Positions 1 to 8,885 of a DNA stretch of 64,000 nucleotides are shown here, in pieces (the first letter of the stretch is position 1; each line of letters opens with the position of its first letter). A program made the translations under genes and the position numbers. Below the pieces are notes generated by a model. The model did not search any database and was not told the DNA's origin. It saw nothing but the letters and a program-made list of their open reading frames with translations. This DNA is from Thiodiazotropha sp050305635 (GTDB lineage: Bacteria > Pseudomonadota > Gammaproteobacteria > Chromatiales > Chromatiaceae). Where the stretch lies: NCBI GenBank assembly GCA_050305635.1, contig JBNLFS010000020.1, positions 40,444 to 104,443 of the forward strand, read 5' to 3'.

Positions 1-226
1 CGATCTCCTTCTCTTTGAGTTTGCCGTTGGCCTTGGGCAGCCAGGCCGTCACCTGACCGGACCCGGGCATCACCGGCGGAACGACCAGCGGCGTAACGTA
101 CTTGCTCACCTGTGCGCCATCTACGGTGCCCGTGTACAGGTGTCCCGCCTGTCCGGTTTCGCAAAGGCATGCGCAGCCCCCCACCAGAATAGCGTGGAGA
201 ATCGGTTTGGTTTTGTGGTTGGTCAC
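1..226 (-). CDS. Multicopper-oxidase-like lipoprotein, N-terminal part
   Basis: A reading frame enters from the left edge; its 5' end lies here, with a GTG start at 226 behind a GGGGGAT ribosome site (231-238). About 75 residues are visible. A short hydrophobic segment ends in a lipobox-like Val-Gly-Gly-Cys, suggesting an exported lipoprotein. The following stretch, with the motif KYVTPLVVPPVMPG, resembles the start of bacterial CotA/bilirubin-oxidase type multicopper oxidases. The copper-binding histidine motifs would lie outside the window, so the family call rests on this N-terminal motif only. Such enzymes oxidise phenols or metals with O2 in the cell envelope. Confidence 0.5.
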   Translation of the reverse strand, partial: MTNHKTKPILHAILVGGCACLCETGQAGHLYTGTVDGAQVSKYVTPLVVPPVMPGSGQVTAWLPKANGKLKEKEI

Positions 227-628
227 TGTTTATCCCCCCAGATGAATAGGCGTTAAGCGTTGTGCGCTCACGAGTTCAAGGCAGATTGCCCGTCTCGTTT
301 TTTGTTGTATTTCGCCGCTGCATCTCATGGCCGGGCCACAGGCTATGGTCGCAGTAGTCGCTTGTTCCTGAGAGACACAAATACCTTAAGCGCCGCTTAA
401 ATTAAACGGGGTTACAGAGTAATACGGAGTTGTTGACAGACATTTACCGATAAACCCTACCCGGGAGGATGGGGGTGTCTGGGTAGGGGGGCTACCGTGG
501 CGTTTTGATGCCATGCTGCAGGCAGGCACGCTTCGGCTGAAGACGACATATCGGGTGGCCGGGTTACTAACAAGCGGCTCGGCGGCTGTTGTCACGCATA
601 TCCTGGAAACCGGATCGGGTGAGTGGCG
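227..628. other. Intergenic stretch, no gene recognised
   Basis: No convincing gene on either strand. It holds an 8-bp perfect inverted repeat CCCTACCC (455-462) / GGGTAGGG (481-488) with an 18-nt loop and no T-run. It presumably carries the promoter of the leftward gene at 226, but no clear -35/-10 pair stands out. Confidence 0.5.
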
Positions 629-2017
629 CTACAGGTCGATGCGCTCCAGCAGTGAAGGCAGGCGAACGTCCGCGTTGAGTTCAGCGCAGATGCGCGCCTT
701 CAGAGCTTCGCTGGCATCCGGTTCGCCATGTACCAGCACCAGGGGTGGCCGATTGCGAAAGGCCGCGTACCAATCGAACAGTCCCTGCTGATCCGCATGC
801 GCGGAGAGGCCGCCGATGGTGTGCACCTGGGCCTGCACCGTGAGTTCGCGTCCGGCCAGGTGGATCTGCCGGGCGCCGTCGACCAGTGCGCGACCCGGCG
901 TTCCGGCCGCCTGGAAACCTACGATCAGCACATGGCTGTCACGGCGATGCAGGTTGTGGCGCAGGTGGTGACGGATGCGCCCGCCGGTGCACATGCCGCT
1001 GCCGGCGATGATGATGGCGCCGGCGTGGACCCGGTTGAGGGCCATCGATTCCTCGGTTTCACGGGTCATGTGGAGATTCGGCAGGTCGTGGAGTGAGCCG
1101 CTGTTTTGCTGCACATGGCGGGCCTCGCGGTCGTAGACCTGGGGATGCCGCGCATAGACCTCGGTGGCTTCGATGGCCATGGGGCTGTCGAGGAAGATGT
1201 CCCAGGCCGCCAGCTCCCACTCCTCGAAATGCTGTTTGAAGGCATACAGCAGTTCCTGGGTGCGTCCCACGGCGAAGGAGGGGATGAGGATGTTGCCACG
1301 CCCCTTGCGTGCGCCGAGGATGATCTCGCCCATCTCCTGCCAGGTCCTGTCCCAGCTCCGGTGCAAGCGATTGCCGTAGGTGCTCTCCATGAGCACCAGG
1401 TCCGCCTCGGGAATCCTCACCGGGTCGCGCAGAATCGGGGCTCCGCGATGGCCCAGGTCGCCGCTGATCACCAGCCGACGCCGCACACCCTGTTCCTGCA
1501 GGTCCAGACAGACGATGGCGGAGCCGAGTATGTGCCCCGCATCCAGGAGTCTGAGGGTGACGCCTGGGAGCAACGCGTGAGGGGTGTCGTACTCCAGCGG
1601 AACCAGGGACTGAACCGCCGCGATAGCATCCTCGCGATCATAGAGTGGCAGGATCGGATCGTCGCCGGATTTGCGCAGTTTGCGGTTGGCCCACTCGGCC
1701 TCGCGTTCATTCAGGAACGCGGCATCCTTGAGCATGATCCGGGCCAGGTCCGCGCTGGCTTCATGGGTGTAGACCGGTCCGTCGTAACCGCGTTTGACCA
1801 GCAGGGGCAGGCGCCCGGAATGGTCCAGGTGGGCATGGGTGAGCACCACCGCATCGATCTCCCGGGGGTCGAAAGGGAAGGGGGCCTCGTTGGCGGCTTC
1901 ATGTTCCCGATTGCCCTGCACCAGGCCGCACTCGATGAGGACCTTGTGTGTGCCGATGGTCAGCAGATAGCAGGATCCCGTGACCTCTCCGACGGCGCCC
2001 AAAAACTGCAGTTTCAT
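629..2017 (-). CDS. MBL-fold / beta-CASP RNA-processing nuclease
   Basis: A 462-residue cytoplasmic protein of the metallo-beta-lactamase plus beta-CASP superfamily (YSH1/CPSF-like exonucleases). The zinc-binding motif HAHLDH lies at residues 61-66, and the C-terminal part has the GLSAHAD motif typical of the RNA-specificity domain. The length is normal and the frame intact. Known members process or degrade RNA with two zinc ions; the substrate here cannot be told from sequence. It is transcribed leftward on its own, 217 bp from the next leftward gene. The start codon is at 2017, and the protein begins MKLQFLGAVGEVTGSC, typical of the family. Confidence 0.88.
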   Translation of the reverse strand: MKLQFLGAVGEVTGSCYLLTIGTHKVLIECGLVQGNREHEAANEAPFPFDPREIDAVVLTHAHLDHSGRLPLLVKRGYDGPVYTHEASADLARIMLKDAAFLNEREAEWANRKLRKSGDDPILPLYDREDAIAAVQSLVPLEYDTPHALLPGVTLRLLDAGHILGSAIVCLDLQEQGVRRRLVISGDLGHRGAPILRDPVRIPEADLVLMESTYGNRLHRSWDRTWQEMGEIILGARKGRGNILIPSFAVGRTQELLYAFKQHFEEWELAAWDIFLDSPMAIEATEVYARHPQVYDREARHVQQNSGSLHDLPNLHMTRETEESMALNRVHAGAIIIAGSGMCTGGRIRHHLRHNLHRRDSHVLIVGFQAAGTPGRALVDGARQIHLAGRELTVQAQVHTIGGLSAHADQQGLFDWYAAFRNRPPLVLVHGEPDASEALKARICAELNADVRLPSLLERIDL

Positions 2018-2234
2018 GGCTCACCTCGTGTCGCGCTGAAATACCCCCTGCCTTCAGTATGGACTGAAATACGGGGCTTTTTGGGCCGCGTCGGGTGTTC
2101 CCTCGGGCATGGCGGGAGAAATCTGGTTGTTTGTTGATGCGGGACAGCCCGCTGGGCCGGACCGGTTCGGCGGGCTGTTGGAATTTACCGAGCGGCCCAC
2201 TAGATCAGGTTTTCAAGGGGGAGCCGTCGGTGTT

Positions 2235-2894
2235 TTATTTAAGGTGCTGTGCAAAGAATTCCAGCAGTTCACGCCAGGCATCCTTGTCCGCGGCGGCGTC
2301 GTAATGGGGACTGGTGGGGTTGGTGAAGCCGTGCGCCGCATCGTAACTCACGGATCGGGTGAGTTTCCCGGCGCTCTTCATGGCCTGCTCGAAAAGCGCT
2401 TGTTTTTCCGGCCAGGTGCGCTCCTGCTGTGCATAGATCGCCAGGACCGGACCTTGCAGGTGCGCCAGTTTGTCCGCGTCGGTTTCCATGCGGCAGTAGG
2501 CCAGCGCCGTGGCCGATACCGCGTCCGGCCGCAGCAGACTTGCCTGCATGGCCTGTTTGCCGCCAAAGGAACAGCCGTAGACGCCCAGCTTGCGGTCACC
2601 TGCGGTCAGCGTCTCGATTGCGGCGATCAGTTTGCGATCCGCCGCCGCCTGATCGATCTCCCGCATCCAGGTCGCGGCCTGTTCGGGATCGTCGGTGACA
2701 CGTCCGTCATACAGGTCGATTGCCAGCGCCTTGTAGCCCTGGTCGGCCAGTCGTTCCGCCCAGAGACGGTTGTGCGGTTTCAATCCCCACCACTCATGCA
2801 GGATCAGAACCCCGGCCCGGGCCTCTTCATCTCCGCAGGCATAGGCGGAGAAGGTTTCTCCGTTCCGGGTGGTCAACTCGATCGCTTCTGGCAT
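2235..2894 (-). CDS. Dienelactone hydrolase family protein
   Basis: An alpha/beta-hydrolase of about 219 residues. The nucleophile elbow is GCSFGG with Cys at residue 108, the family Glu sits in HEWWG (residue 34), and the catalytic His in AAHGF near the C terminus. In the usual Asp position the segment reads AQQER, so the acid of the triad may be altered. I chose the ATG at 2894 because the protein then begins just before the conserved first strand; the frame is open upstream to a TTG at 2939. Substrate unknown: the family ranges from dienelactones to other esters. It stands alone, leftward. Confidence 0.82.
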   Translation of the reverse strand: MPEAIELTTRNGETFSAYACGDEEARAGVLILHEWWGLKPHNRLWAERLADQGYKALAIDLYDGRVTDDPEQAATWMREIDQAAADRKLIAAIETLTAGDRKLGVYGCSFGGKQAMQASLLRPDAVSATALAYCRMETDADKLAHLQGPVLAIYAQQERTWPEKQALFEQAMKSAGKLTRSVSYDAAHGFTNPTSPHYDAAADKDAWRELLEFFAQHLK

Positions 2895-3015
2895 GGCGGG
2901 ATGTCTCTGTGAAGTAGGCTTGTGCGCGCTGAGTGTCAACAGGCCCTAAGATAGAACACTATGCCGGATCAGAACAGCTGAAGAGGCCGCATGGATCGAC
3001 GGGTAATCAGAGTTC

Positions 3016-3365
3016 TTAAAGATCCCGGATACTGCGCCAGGCCGGGTGATCCGCGATCTGTTGCAGAGCGATGCCCAGCAGGGTTTTTCCCGGTTCCGTT
3101 CTGTGCCAGGTGGAGGCCCCGGAGGGATGGGGCAGGGGGATGATGTCCACTTCCCGTTGATCCAGGAGCTGAAAAGGGTCTTTCCCGCCGTCCAGGCAAA
3201 GGGCTTGCCCGCCGGACCCTCTTTGTCGCCCGGCGCCTGACCGACCAGGATGATCGGAGAGACGATCGGGTTGCCGATGACCACGGGACCCAGCATCTGC
3301 GGGCAGGCAGTGCAGGCCTTGAGTTTTTTCTGGTGAGCCTGAATGGCGGATTGAAGCGGTATCAA
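3016..3365 (-). pseudogene. Uracil-DNA glycosylase family, internally deleted
   Basis: The 5' part (TTG start near 3365) encodes a recognisable UDG N-terminus: a CTACP iron-sulfur cysteine motif, VVIGNP and the active-site block VGQAPGDKEG followed by GKPFAWTAGKTLF. In a different frame the 3' part encodes the family C-terminus with the motif LPHPSGAS and then LLGIALQQI, stopping at 3016. The two parts meet near 3165-3182. The middle third of the family, about 80 residues, is missing and the frame shifts at the junction. I read this as one internal deletion that inactivated the gene. The remaining open frame runs on to 2946 as nonsense sequence. Confidence 0.72.
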
Positions 3366-3390
3366 CGGTGACGGTCCTGAGCCTGAATCC

Positions 3391-3621
3391 TCAATCCAGC
3401 CACTCCAGCAGGTAATAGAGGCGAAAACCCTCGGAGGATCTCGAAGGGCCCATGACCCGTGCGGCATGACAATCCTCCCGGCTCCTCGCCTGTTGGATCG
3501 CATCCTCCACCGTGTCTACCGGTGTGACACAGTTTTCAGGAAAGCGCTTGCGCCGGCGACTCGGGGTATAGATGACGGCAAGGCAGGGTTTGACAAGGCT
3601 GTCATCGGTATCCTGGGTCAT
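3391..3621 (-). CDS. Small hypothetical protein
   Basis: An open frame of 76 codons with an ATG at 3621, just upstream of the broken glycosylase gene on the same strand. The product is soluble, basic in the middle (SRRRKRF), with no signal peptide or membrane segment, and ends YYLLEWLD. I do not recognise the family. There is no strong ribosome site before the ATG, so it may be expressed weakly or not be a gene. It may once have shared a transcript with the glycosylase. Confidence 0.4.
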   Translation of the reverse strand: MTQDTDDSLVKPCLAVIYTPSRRRKRFPENCVTPVDTVEDAIQQARSREDCHAARVMGPSRSSEGFRLYYLLEWLD

Positions 3622-3937
3622 TGTGTTGTCCGGTTGGGATGCGAGGTTCCGCTCATGACACGTCCCCTCGGGGGGTGATCAAGGTGAAGCGCGACCTGCG
3701 TGGCATCGTTAATCCGCTTGTTGTGCGCGACATGCTCGTCTGAATTGAACCCGCTTCCGAACGGAAAAACAAGGTTGATGTAACCCAGACCTCGAAGCCT
3801 GTCAGTGATGCCCGGTATGTGGGGGGATGCTGAGTCTCCGATTCAAAAATCCGCGTCACAGGCCGATACATAGACAGAGAAGCACGGTTTCAGAGTTTTC
3901 CTTACGTTGGCAGACTGGCGTACTGCGGGGGCGTATC
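3622..3937. other. Intergenic stretch between divergent genes
   Basis: It separates the leftward small ORF (3621) from the rightward gene at 3938. No convincing RNA, repeat or extra gene. It must hold promoters for both sides, but I see no strong consensus. Confidence 0.4.
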
Positions 3938-5023
3938 ATGATCATCACCCAATCTTCCGTGACCCTGGCGAGCCAGCATGCCGCCGAGGTGCACCACAAG
4001 GAAAAGTCCCGTCTCACGATCTGGAGCGGTCAACGCCCCGAATCCGCTGCCGCACAACCGGCCAGACCGGGAACGCGGCATGCGATGCAGGGGCCGACCC
4101 TTCCGCTCGAAATCTCCCGGGCGGCGCAATCCCTGCAACCGAACAAGGCACTCCTCAAGCTGGACACTACGGCGCCTAAAACGCCCATGGGTGATCTGAA
4201 GATCCAGTTGCTGAAGTTGTTGGTCGAGCGATTCACCGGGCGTGAGATCGACCTGCTGACGCCGGACGAGTTAAACCCGGACGTCCAGCCCGTCGAGGAC
4301 GGGCAGGCCCGATCCGCGCCTCAGCCAGAAGGTCAGGCCGCGACCCCGTCTGTGGGCTGGGGTTTGATCTACGACTTCTATGCCGCTCATTATGAGTCGG
4401 AACACACCGAGTTTCAGGCGCAGGGGACGGTTCGTACCCTTGACGGACAAGAGATCGGCATCACGCTGCAACTGAGTATGAGCCGTGAGTTTTTCAGCGA
4501 AACGTCCATTCAGTTACGTGCGGGCGATGCGGTCATGAAGGACCCCCTGGTGGTCAATTTCAACGGGACCGCGGCGCAACTGAGCGAACGTAACTTCAGC
4601 TTCGATATCGACGCGGATGGACGCGAGGATCAGATCGCCTTCGTTCGGCCGGGGAGCGGTCTGCTTTCACTCGATCGCAACTCGGATGGGGTGATCAATG
4701 ACGGCAGTGAATTATTCGGAGCCGTGAGCGGAAACGGTTTTGCGGAACTCGCTGCCTTTGATGGGGACAACAACGGTTGGATCGATGAAGCGGACGCCGT
4801 CTACAACCGCCTGCGCATCTGGACCAAAGATGCAGAGGGTCAGGATTCACTGATGGCTTTGGGCCAGGCCGGCATCGGTGCGATCTATCTCGGCTCCGTG
4901 GAGACGCCCTTTCTGCTGAAGGATGCGGCTAATGAGACCCTGGGGCAGATCCGCCAGACGGGTTTGTACCTCTCCGAGGAGGGGGTGGCGGGTAGCGTTC
5001 AACAACTGGACCTTGTGGTTTAG
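3938..5023 (+). CDS. Hypothetical protein with calcium-loop-like segment
   Basis: A 361-residue protein beginning MIITQSSVTLASQ. The ATG at 3938 follows a GCGGGGGCG ribosome site; the frame is open further upstream to 3827 without support. The N-terminal third is polar and Ala/Pro-rich. The centre has Asp-rich EF-hand/dockerin-like loops: DIDADGRED, LDRNSDGVINDGSELFG and FDGDNNGWIDEAD. This pattern occurs in large calcium-binding and VCBS-type proteins and in stand-alone gammaproteobacterial hypotheticals. There is no signal peptide. Calcium binding is an inference from the loops; the function is unknown. A repeat-filled region follows. Confidence 0.7.
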   Translation: MIITQSSVTLASQHAAEVHHKEKSRLTIWSGQRPESAAAQPARPGTRHAMQGPTLPLEISRAAQSLQPNKALLKLDTTAPKTPMGDLKIQLLKLLVERFTGREIDLLTPDELNPDVQPVEDGQARSAPQPEGQAATPSVGWGLIYDFYAAHYESEHTEFQAQGTVRTLDGQEIGITLQLSMSREFFSETSIQLRAGDAVMKDPLVVNFNGTAAQLSERNFSFDIDADGREDQIAFVRPGSGLLSLDRNSDGVINDGSELFGAVSGNGFAELAAFDGDNNGWIDEADAVYNRLRIWTKDAEGQDSLMALGQAGIGAIYLGSVETPFLLKDAANETLGQIRQTGLYLSEEGVAGSVQQLDLVV

Positions 5024-5093
5024 CGGGTTGTTATCGTTCGGTTAGTAGGTTTCGTATGCGGGTTGAACGGGGTTGTAGCATGAGGACGCGTGA

Positions 5094-5183
5094 CCCGGGT
5101 TCCGCTTCGCTGCATCCGGGCTACGTCTCGATGGAAACCGGGTCATGTATGGGTAGCCCGAGTGAAGCGAAGTGGAACCCGGG
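5094..5183. repeat. REP-like inverted pair, GTAGCCCGGG family
   Basis: Two opposed copies of a palindromic repeat: 5094-5124 (starting CCCGGGTTCCGCTTCGCTG) and 5153-5183 (starting GTAGCCCGAGTGAAGCGAAG). The same family recurs near 30.4, 35.1, 50.1-50.2 and 58.7-58.8 kb, always between genes. The right arm is also the start of the longer repeat at 5153-5446. Confidence 0.85.
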
Positions 5184-5446
5184 ATCCGGCAGAATGCGAA
5201 GCACTGCGGGATAGTGCAATCCCTCCGGACGTCTCCCTTCGCCCTGGGTGCAGAGATCCACAGCATGGCCATGCTGACATGACGCCAGTTATTGGGGTCC
5301 GGAAAATCATTCATTTGGATGAGGTTCCTGGGTAGGGACAAGGGGCAATGCCGATGTGTGCAACGAGCACCCTAACCCATGACTCAAAACCGTTCCTGGC
5401 AGCAGATTCTACGGCTGAGAATCATGGGCGATCAGGGGTTCTTTTG
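5153..5446 (+). repeat. Dispersed long repeat, copy 1 (about 294 bp)
   Basis: A non-coding sequence that recurs at 50198-50501 in the same orientation and at 58451-58746 inverted and more diverged. Shared landmarks in order: the GTAGCCCG arm, GGCAGAATGCGAAG, GAGGTTCCTGGGTAG, GACTCAAAACCG and GAGAATCATGGG. No frame is conserved among the copies. It fills most of the gap 5024-5572, in which I see no gene. Confidence 0.8.
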
Positions 5447-5572
5447 AATCCGGAGTGACGAAAGTCACAGCCGCCGGGTTCACTTCCTCATAGGACGTTC
5501 AACAGGCTCAACTTACCCTGGCATATAACCGATGTGTCGCGGGACGGGGCTTAACCTTGAGGAACCGGCAGA

Positions 5573-6460
5573 ATGAAAACACAGAATAATGCGAAGCAGG
5601 ATGGGAATCGTCGCTGGGGAAGGTCCCTGGTCATCGAGGTGTCTGAAGTTATGGTATTCGCCCTGCTTCTCGTCTGGGGTGGCATGACCAACACGGTGCA
5701 TGCCGCGGATGTCGGTACCGATGCCGGGTCTGACATGACGGCTGTTGTGACGGATCCGGGTATTCATGCCGATGCGGGTGATTCGATGGAGGAGCCGGCG
5801 CAATCCCGGATGCAATCGCCGCCCTGGCTCGCCGAAACTGACCGGCAGGTCAGGGGCGTGCCCCTGCCTCAGGAGTTCGGCGTTTCGGACGAGGATCAGG
5901 CGATGGCGGAGATCCACCTGGATCTGCGTCGTGGGGATGCGCCCCGTTACAGCCGTCTGATCAACTTCGGCGACTATGCCTATCTGCATCCTACCGACAT
6001 CTACGACAACTCGACGCAGGACATGGGCGATCTGAATATCAACACCAACCGCTCGGTGATGATGGTGGAAAACCTCTCCTCGAGAACCGCCAAGGTGCGC
6101 TTTCAACTGGTTTCATCCAGCGATGCGAAAGTGCGCGTCGAGTATGATCTGGCGCTGCCGCCGGGTACCGGGGCCAATGTACTGCGCTTTCCTCTGGACT
6201 GGTCCACCTGGCCCCGGGGTGACCGTTTCATCGTGCACAGCGATGAGCCGGTCTACTTCAGCGGACATATGTACGTGGAGCAGTACCATGAGCAGTTCGA
6301 CTGGGGGCACGATAACTACATGCATTCCAACCGCTCGGCCTATGACCGCCAGTTGGCGGTGCACCCGGTGGATTGCGGCAGCGAGTACGCGGGCAACGAA
6401 TGGCTGTGCCAGGTGTCCGTTGCCCAGACCCCCTGGTCGGTTCAGCTCACCCCGCCCTGA
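5573..6460 (+). CDS. Exported hypothetical protein
   Basis: A 295-residue protein with a long charged N-region and a hydrophobic core (VMVFALLLVWGG) ending near HAADVG, consistent with Sec export after a long n-region. Residues after about 130 form a beta-rich domain containing LINFGDYAYLHPTDIYDN, a run of Asn/Thr/Asp and VYFSGHMYVEQYHEQF. There are two cysteines near the C terminus. No family recognised. The ATG follows GAGGAACCGGCAGA. The gene is convergent with the Mtr operon and ends 33 bp before the terminator at 6493-6520, which may serve both. A link to electron transfer is possible from position only. Confidence 0.7.
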   Translation: MKTQNNAKQDGNRRWGRSLVIEVSEVMVFALLLVWGGMTNTVHAADVGTDAGSDMTAVVTDPGIHADAGDSMEEPAQSRMQSPPWLAETDRQVRGVPLPQEFGVSDEDQAMAEIHLDLRRGDAPRYSRLINFGDYAYLHPTDIYDNSTQDMGDLNINTNRSVMMVENLSSRTAKVRFQLVSSSDAKVRVEYDLALPPGTGANVLRFPLDWSTWPRGDRFIVHSDEPVYFSGHMYVEQYHEQFDWGHDNYMHSNRSAYDRQLAVHPVDCGSEYAGNEWLCQVSVAQTPWSVQLTPP

Positions 6461-6492
6461 GCCGCAATGAGTAATGATGGCCTGAGAAAAAA

Positions 6493-6520
6493 CGCCGGAC
6501 CCCGAGAGCGGGGTCCGGCG
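6493..6520 (-). terminator. Rho-independent terminator of the Mtr operon
   Basis: A 12-bp perfect GC-rich stem (CGCCGGACCCCG, 6493-6504, with 6509-6520) and a 4-nt loop. Read on the minus strand it is followed at once by six T residues (6487-6492). It lies 42 bp past the stop of the last Mtr gene. It could also slow transcription from the convergent gene ending at 6460. Confidence 0.88.
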
Positions 6521-6561
6521 TGCCTGGCGTTCTGGGTCACAACTCTGCGGATTGACAACCG

Positions 6562-8739
6562 CTAGTCATTCGGGTCAGGCGCGGGAGGCGGGAAGTTGAC
6601 CAGTTCATGACTGTCGTAGAGATCCGCGATTCGGTCCTCGCCGTGACATACGGTGCACTGACGGGGATCGTCCAGGGTGGTTGCATCGAAGGTACCGCCC
6701 ATGAGCAGCATGTGCACGGCCGCCGCCGCCTCGGCCTGGATCTTGGCGGGATCCACCGCCGGGAAATCCGCCGGTATCGCATCCACGTCCGTACCGTGAC
6801 AACCGCCGCACACCACTTCGTTGGGAGTTCTCCAAACCGGCGTGCCTTCGGTGTTGGTATGGCAGATCATGCAGTTGTTGGCCGCCTGGGGGAAGGTGAT
6901 GTAGGACCAGTCGTGATGCTTCAGATCACCGGTGGCGCTGGCGCTGTGCACCGCGTGCACCCGGTTGCCGATGTAATCGCCGTAGTTGCCGGAGAGATCG
7001 TGACAACCCAGGCAGTGGTCGGTGTTGAACGGGGCGTGATGCGGATGCGCGCCCTCCAGGTGCATCACGGTGTCGCCGTGACAGTTGGTGCAGGCGCTGC
7101 CCGAGACCTTGTGCTCGACCGTATCCGTGTTCACCTGGAAATTGATCACCGTGCTCGAGGCGGTGACGAAGTCGCTGGCGGAGACGGCCCCGTAGTCCAT
7201 GCCTTCGAAGCGCACCATGTAGGTGCCGGGCGTCATATTGGCCGGTATCGCCATCAACTGGTAGGAGAAGCCGCTGGCGCCGCTGGTGACCCTTGGGTCG
7301 TCATTGGGGGTGGGTACCCCGCTGACCAACTCGTTGACGAACAGGGGATGGCCCTGGGTCGGGGTGCCCGCAAGCGCCGGGTCGGTGCTGGAATTCGTGG
7401 TCAGCACCGGAACCGCATCGGAGCGTGGGCCGTAGACGTAGAGGTTGGCGGTCGACAGGCCGTTCCCGGATGATCCGGTGGCTTCCTGGTCGGCGGTGTA
7501 GCGGGAGCCGTCCACCGGGCCGGATGCATCCGCCAGGGTGACGGTGACGACCGGGGTCTCACCGGCGACATAGTAGCTGCCATTGGCCGGCGGGGTCATG
7601 CGGATGCTGACCTCGAACTCGGAGACCAGGTTGGCTTCCGGCTCGGGATCGTGAACGATCATGACGCCACCACCAAGGCCGCTGTCGACACCGTGACAGA
7701 CCGTGCACTCCGAGTCGTCGGTGAGGGGACCGACGAATCCGGATGTGTTGTTGCCGTGGTTGTCACCGGTGATGAAGTTGACACTCTCATGGCAGGAGCC
7801 GCAGTTTTTCATGGTCGGGACCTGATAGGCCAACGCCGCCTGGGGGGCATCGTCCGTGTGGCACTTGCTGCAGGTGTTGATGTGCTGGGGATAGGTGACG
7901 TGGGAGAAGTCCACGCCGTCTTCGAGCAGGGCGAACGTCCCGGCGTCATGGATCCGGTGAATCATGTGTGCCAAGTCGCCTTCACCCTCGTTGCGCGACG
8001 CCATGTAGTTCACGTTGTGGCAGTTGTTGCAGGACTTCACCTGGGTGTAGCCGCCCCCGTGACCTACGTCGCCGATACGCGCGCCGTGACAGCTCTCGCA
8101 GGCTTCCGTGGTGACCATGTCCGCTCCGGAGCTGCTCAGTTCGCTGCCCGGATTGGATTGCAGGAAATCATAGGAGGCGTTGACCGCGTTGGCGAAGGTG
8201 TAACGCACCCCGTCGATGGTCTCGCGCCAGCGCGCTCGCAGGGTGACCCGGATCACGTTGGGGGAGGCGGCGAGGGTGTTGCTGCAGACATAGCGGTATT
8301 CGCCGGTTGCGGCATCCAGCTGGGTGAGGGTGCCCGGTAAGGGCTCGGTCATCGGCGTGCCGCTTTCGCTGATCAGCTGGTTCCAGGCGTCGCCCTCGCC
8401 GGAGGCCGGGTCGGCGGGTACCAGTTCAGACACGTAGAGACGCAGTTCGTAGGCGTCCTGGTAGACGTCCACGCCGTTGCCTTCCCCGTCGGTGAGGAAG
8501 AAATGGATGCTCAGGCTGCCGCTGGCCGCATCATAGGCAACCGTGTTGCTCAGATCGAGCTGCGGGTTGAGCGGCACGATGTCGGAAAGGATCACCGCAT
8601 CCTGCCCGTCCTGGCCGTCCAGGCCATCCACCCCGTCCGATCCGTCACTGCCGCTGTTACATGCGCTGAGTGCTAAGAGTGATAGGTACAGGGTTAGCCA
8701 AAGCGGCCGATGAAAGGTCCGGCTCAGTCGATTGCTCAT
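6562..8739 (-). CDS. OmcA/MtrC-family decaheme outer-membrane cytochrome c (second copy)
   Basis: A 725-residue lipoprotein that should sit on the outer-membrane surface and exchange electrons with extracellular acceptors or donors. The start at 8739 has an excellent GGAGGAG site. A signal peptide ends in lipobox LSAC (Cys27), followed by a collagen-like Gly-Ser-Asp run (about residues 29-47). Ten CXXCH heme motifs are present: five from residue 214 to about 365 and five in the last 180 residues, separated by a beta-rich domain. This matches the pentaheme-beta-pentaheme plan of MtrC/OmcA. It is last in the operon, 146 bp after mtrB. Confidence 0.93.
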   Translation of the reverse strand: MSNRLSRTFHRPLWLTLYLSLLALSACNSGSDGSDGVDGLDGQDGQDAVILSDIVPLNPQLDLSNTVAYDAASGSLSIHFFLTDGEGNGVDVYQDAYELRLYVSELVPADPASGEGDAWNQLISESGTPMTEPLPGTLTQLDAATGEYRYVCSNTLAASPNVIRVTLRARWRETIDGVRYTFANAVNASYDFLQSNPGSELSSSGADMVTTEACESCHGARIGDVGHGGGYTQVKSCNNCHNVNYMASRNEGEGDLAHMIHRIHDAGTFALLEDGVDFSHVTYPQHINTCSKCHTDDAPQAALAYQVPTMKNCGSCHESVNFITGDNHGNNTSGFVGPLTDDSECTVCHGVDSGLGGGVMIVHDPEPEANLVSEFEVSIRMTPPANGSYYVAGETPVVTVTLADASGPVDGSRYTADQEATGSSGNGLSTANLYVYGPRSDAVPVLTTNSSTDPALAGTPTQGHPLFVNELVSGVPTPNDDPRVTSGASGFSYQLMAIPANMTPGTYMVRFEGMDYGAVSASDFVTASSTVINFQVNTDTVEHKVSGSACTNCHGDTVMHLEGAHPHHAPFNTDHCLGCHDLSGNYGDYIGNRVHAVHSASATGDLKHHDWSYITFPQAANNCMICHTNTEGTPVWRTPNEVVCGGCHGTDVDAIPADFPAVDPAKIQAEAAAAVHMLLMGGTFDATTLDDPRQCTVCHGEDRIADLYDSHELVNFPPPAPDPND

Positions 8740-8885
8740 GATGCTTCTCCTCCGCAAGGTCTTGTCATGGGCAGGTTCATCAAGCGGATGCCAGCAGGGC
8801 TGGAAACAGCCCGGATGACAAACCTGCCAGAGGCCGCGTTTGCCCATTCCGGGTCTCGACGGCTGCGTTGTGTTGTCCATCCCTG

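Noticed and set aside
1106..2137. Long plus-strand ORF opposite the MBL nuclease gene
   Set aside because: Shadow frame of a GC-rich gene; no ribosome site and no recognisable domain, while the minus-strand frame has all family motifs.
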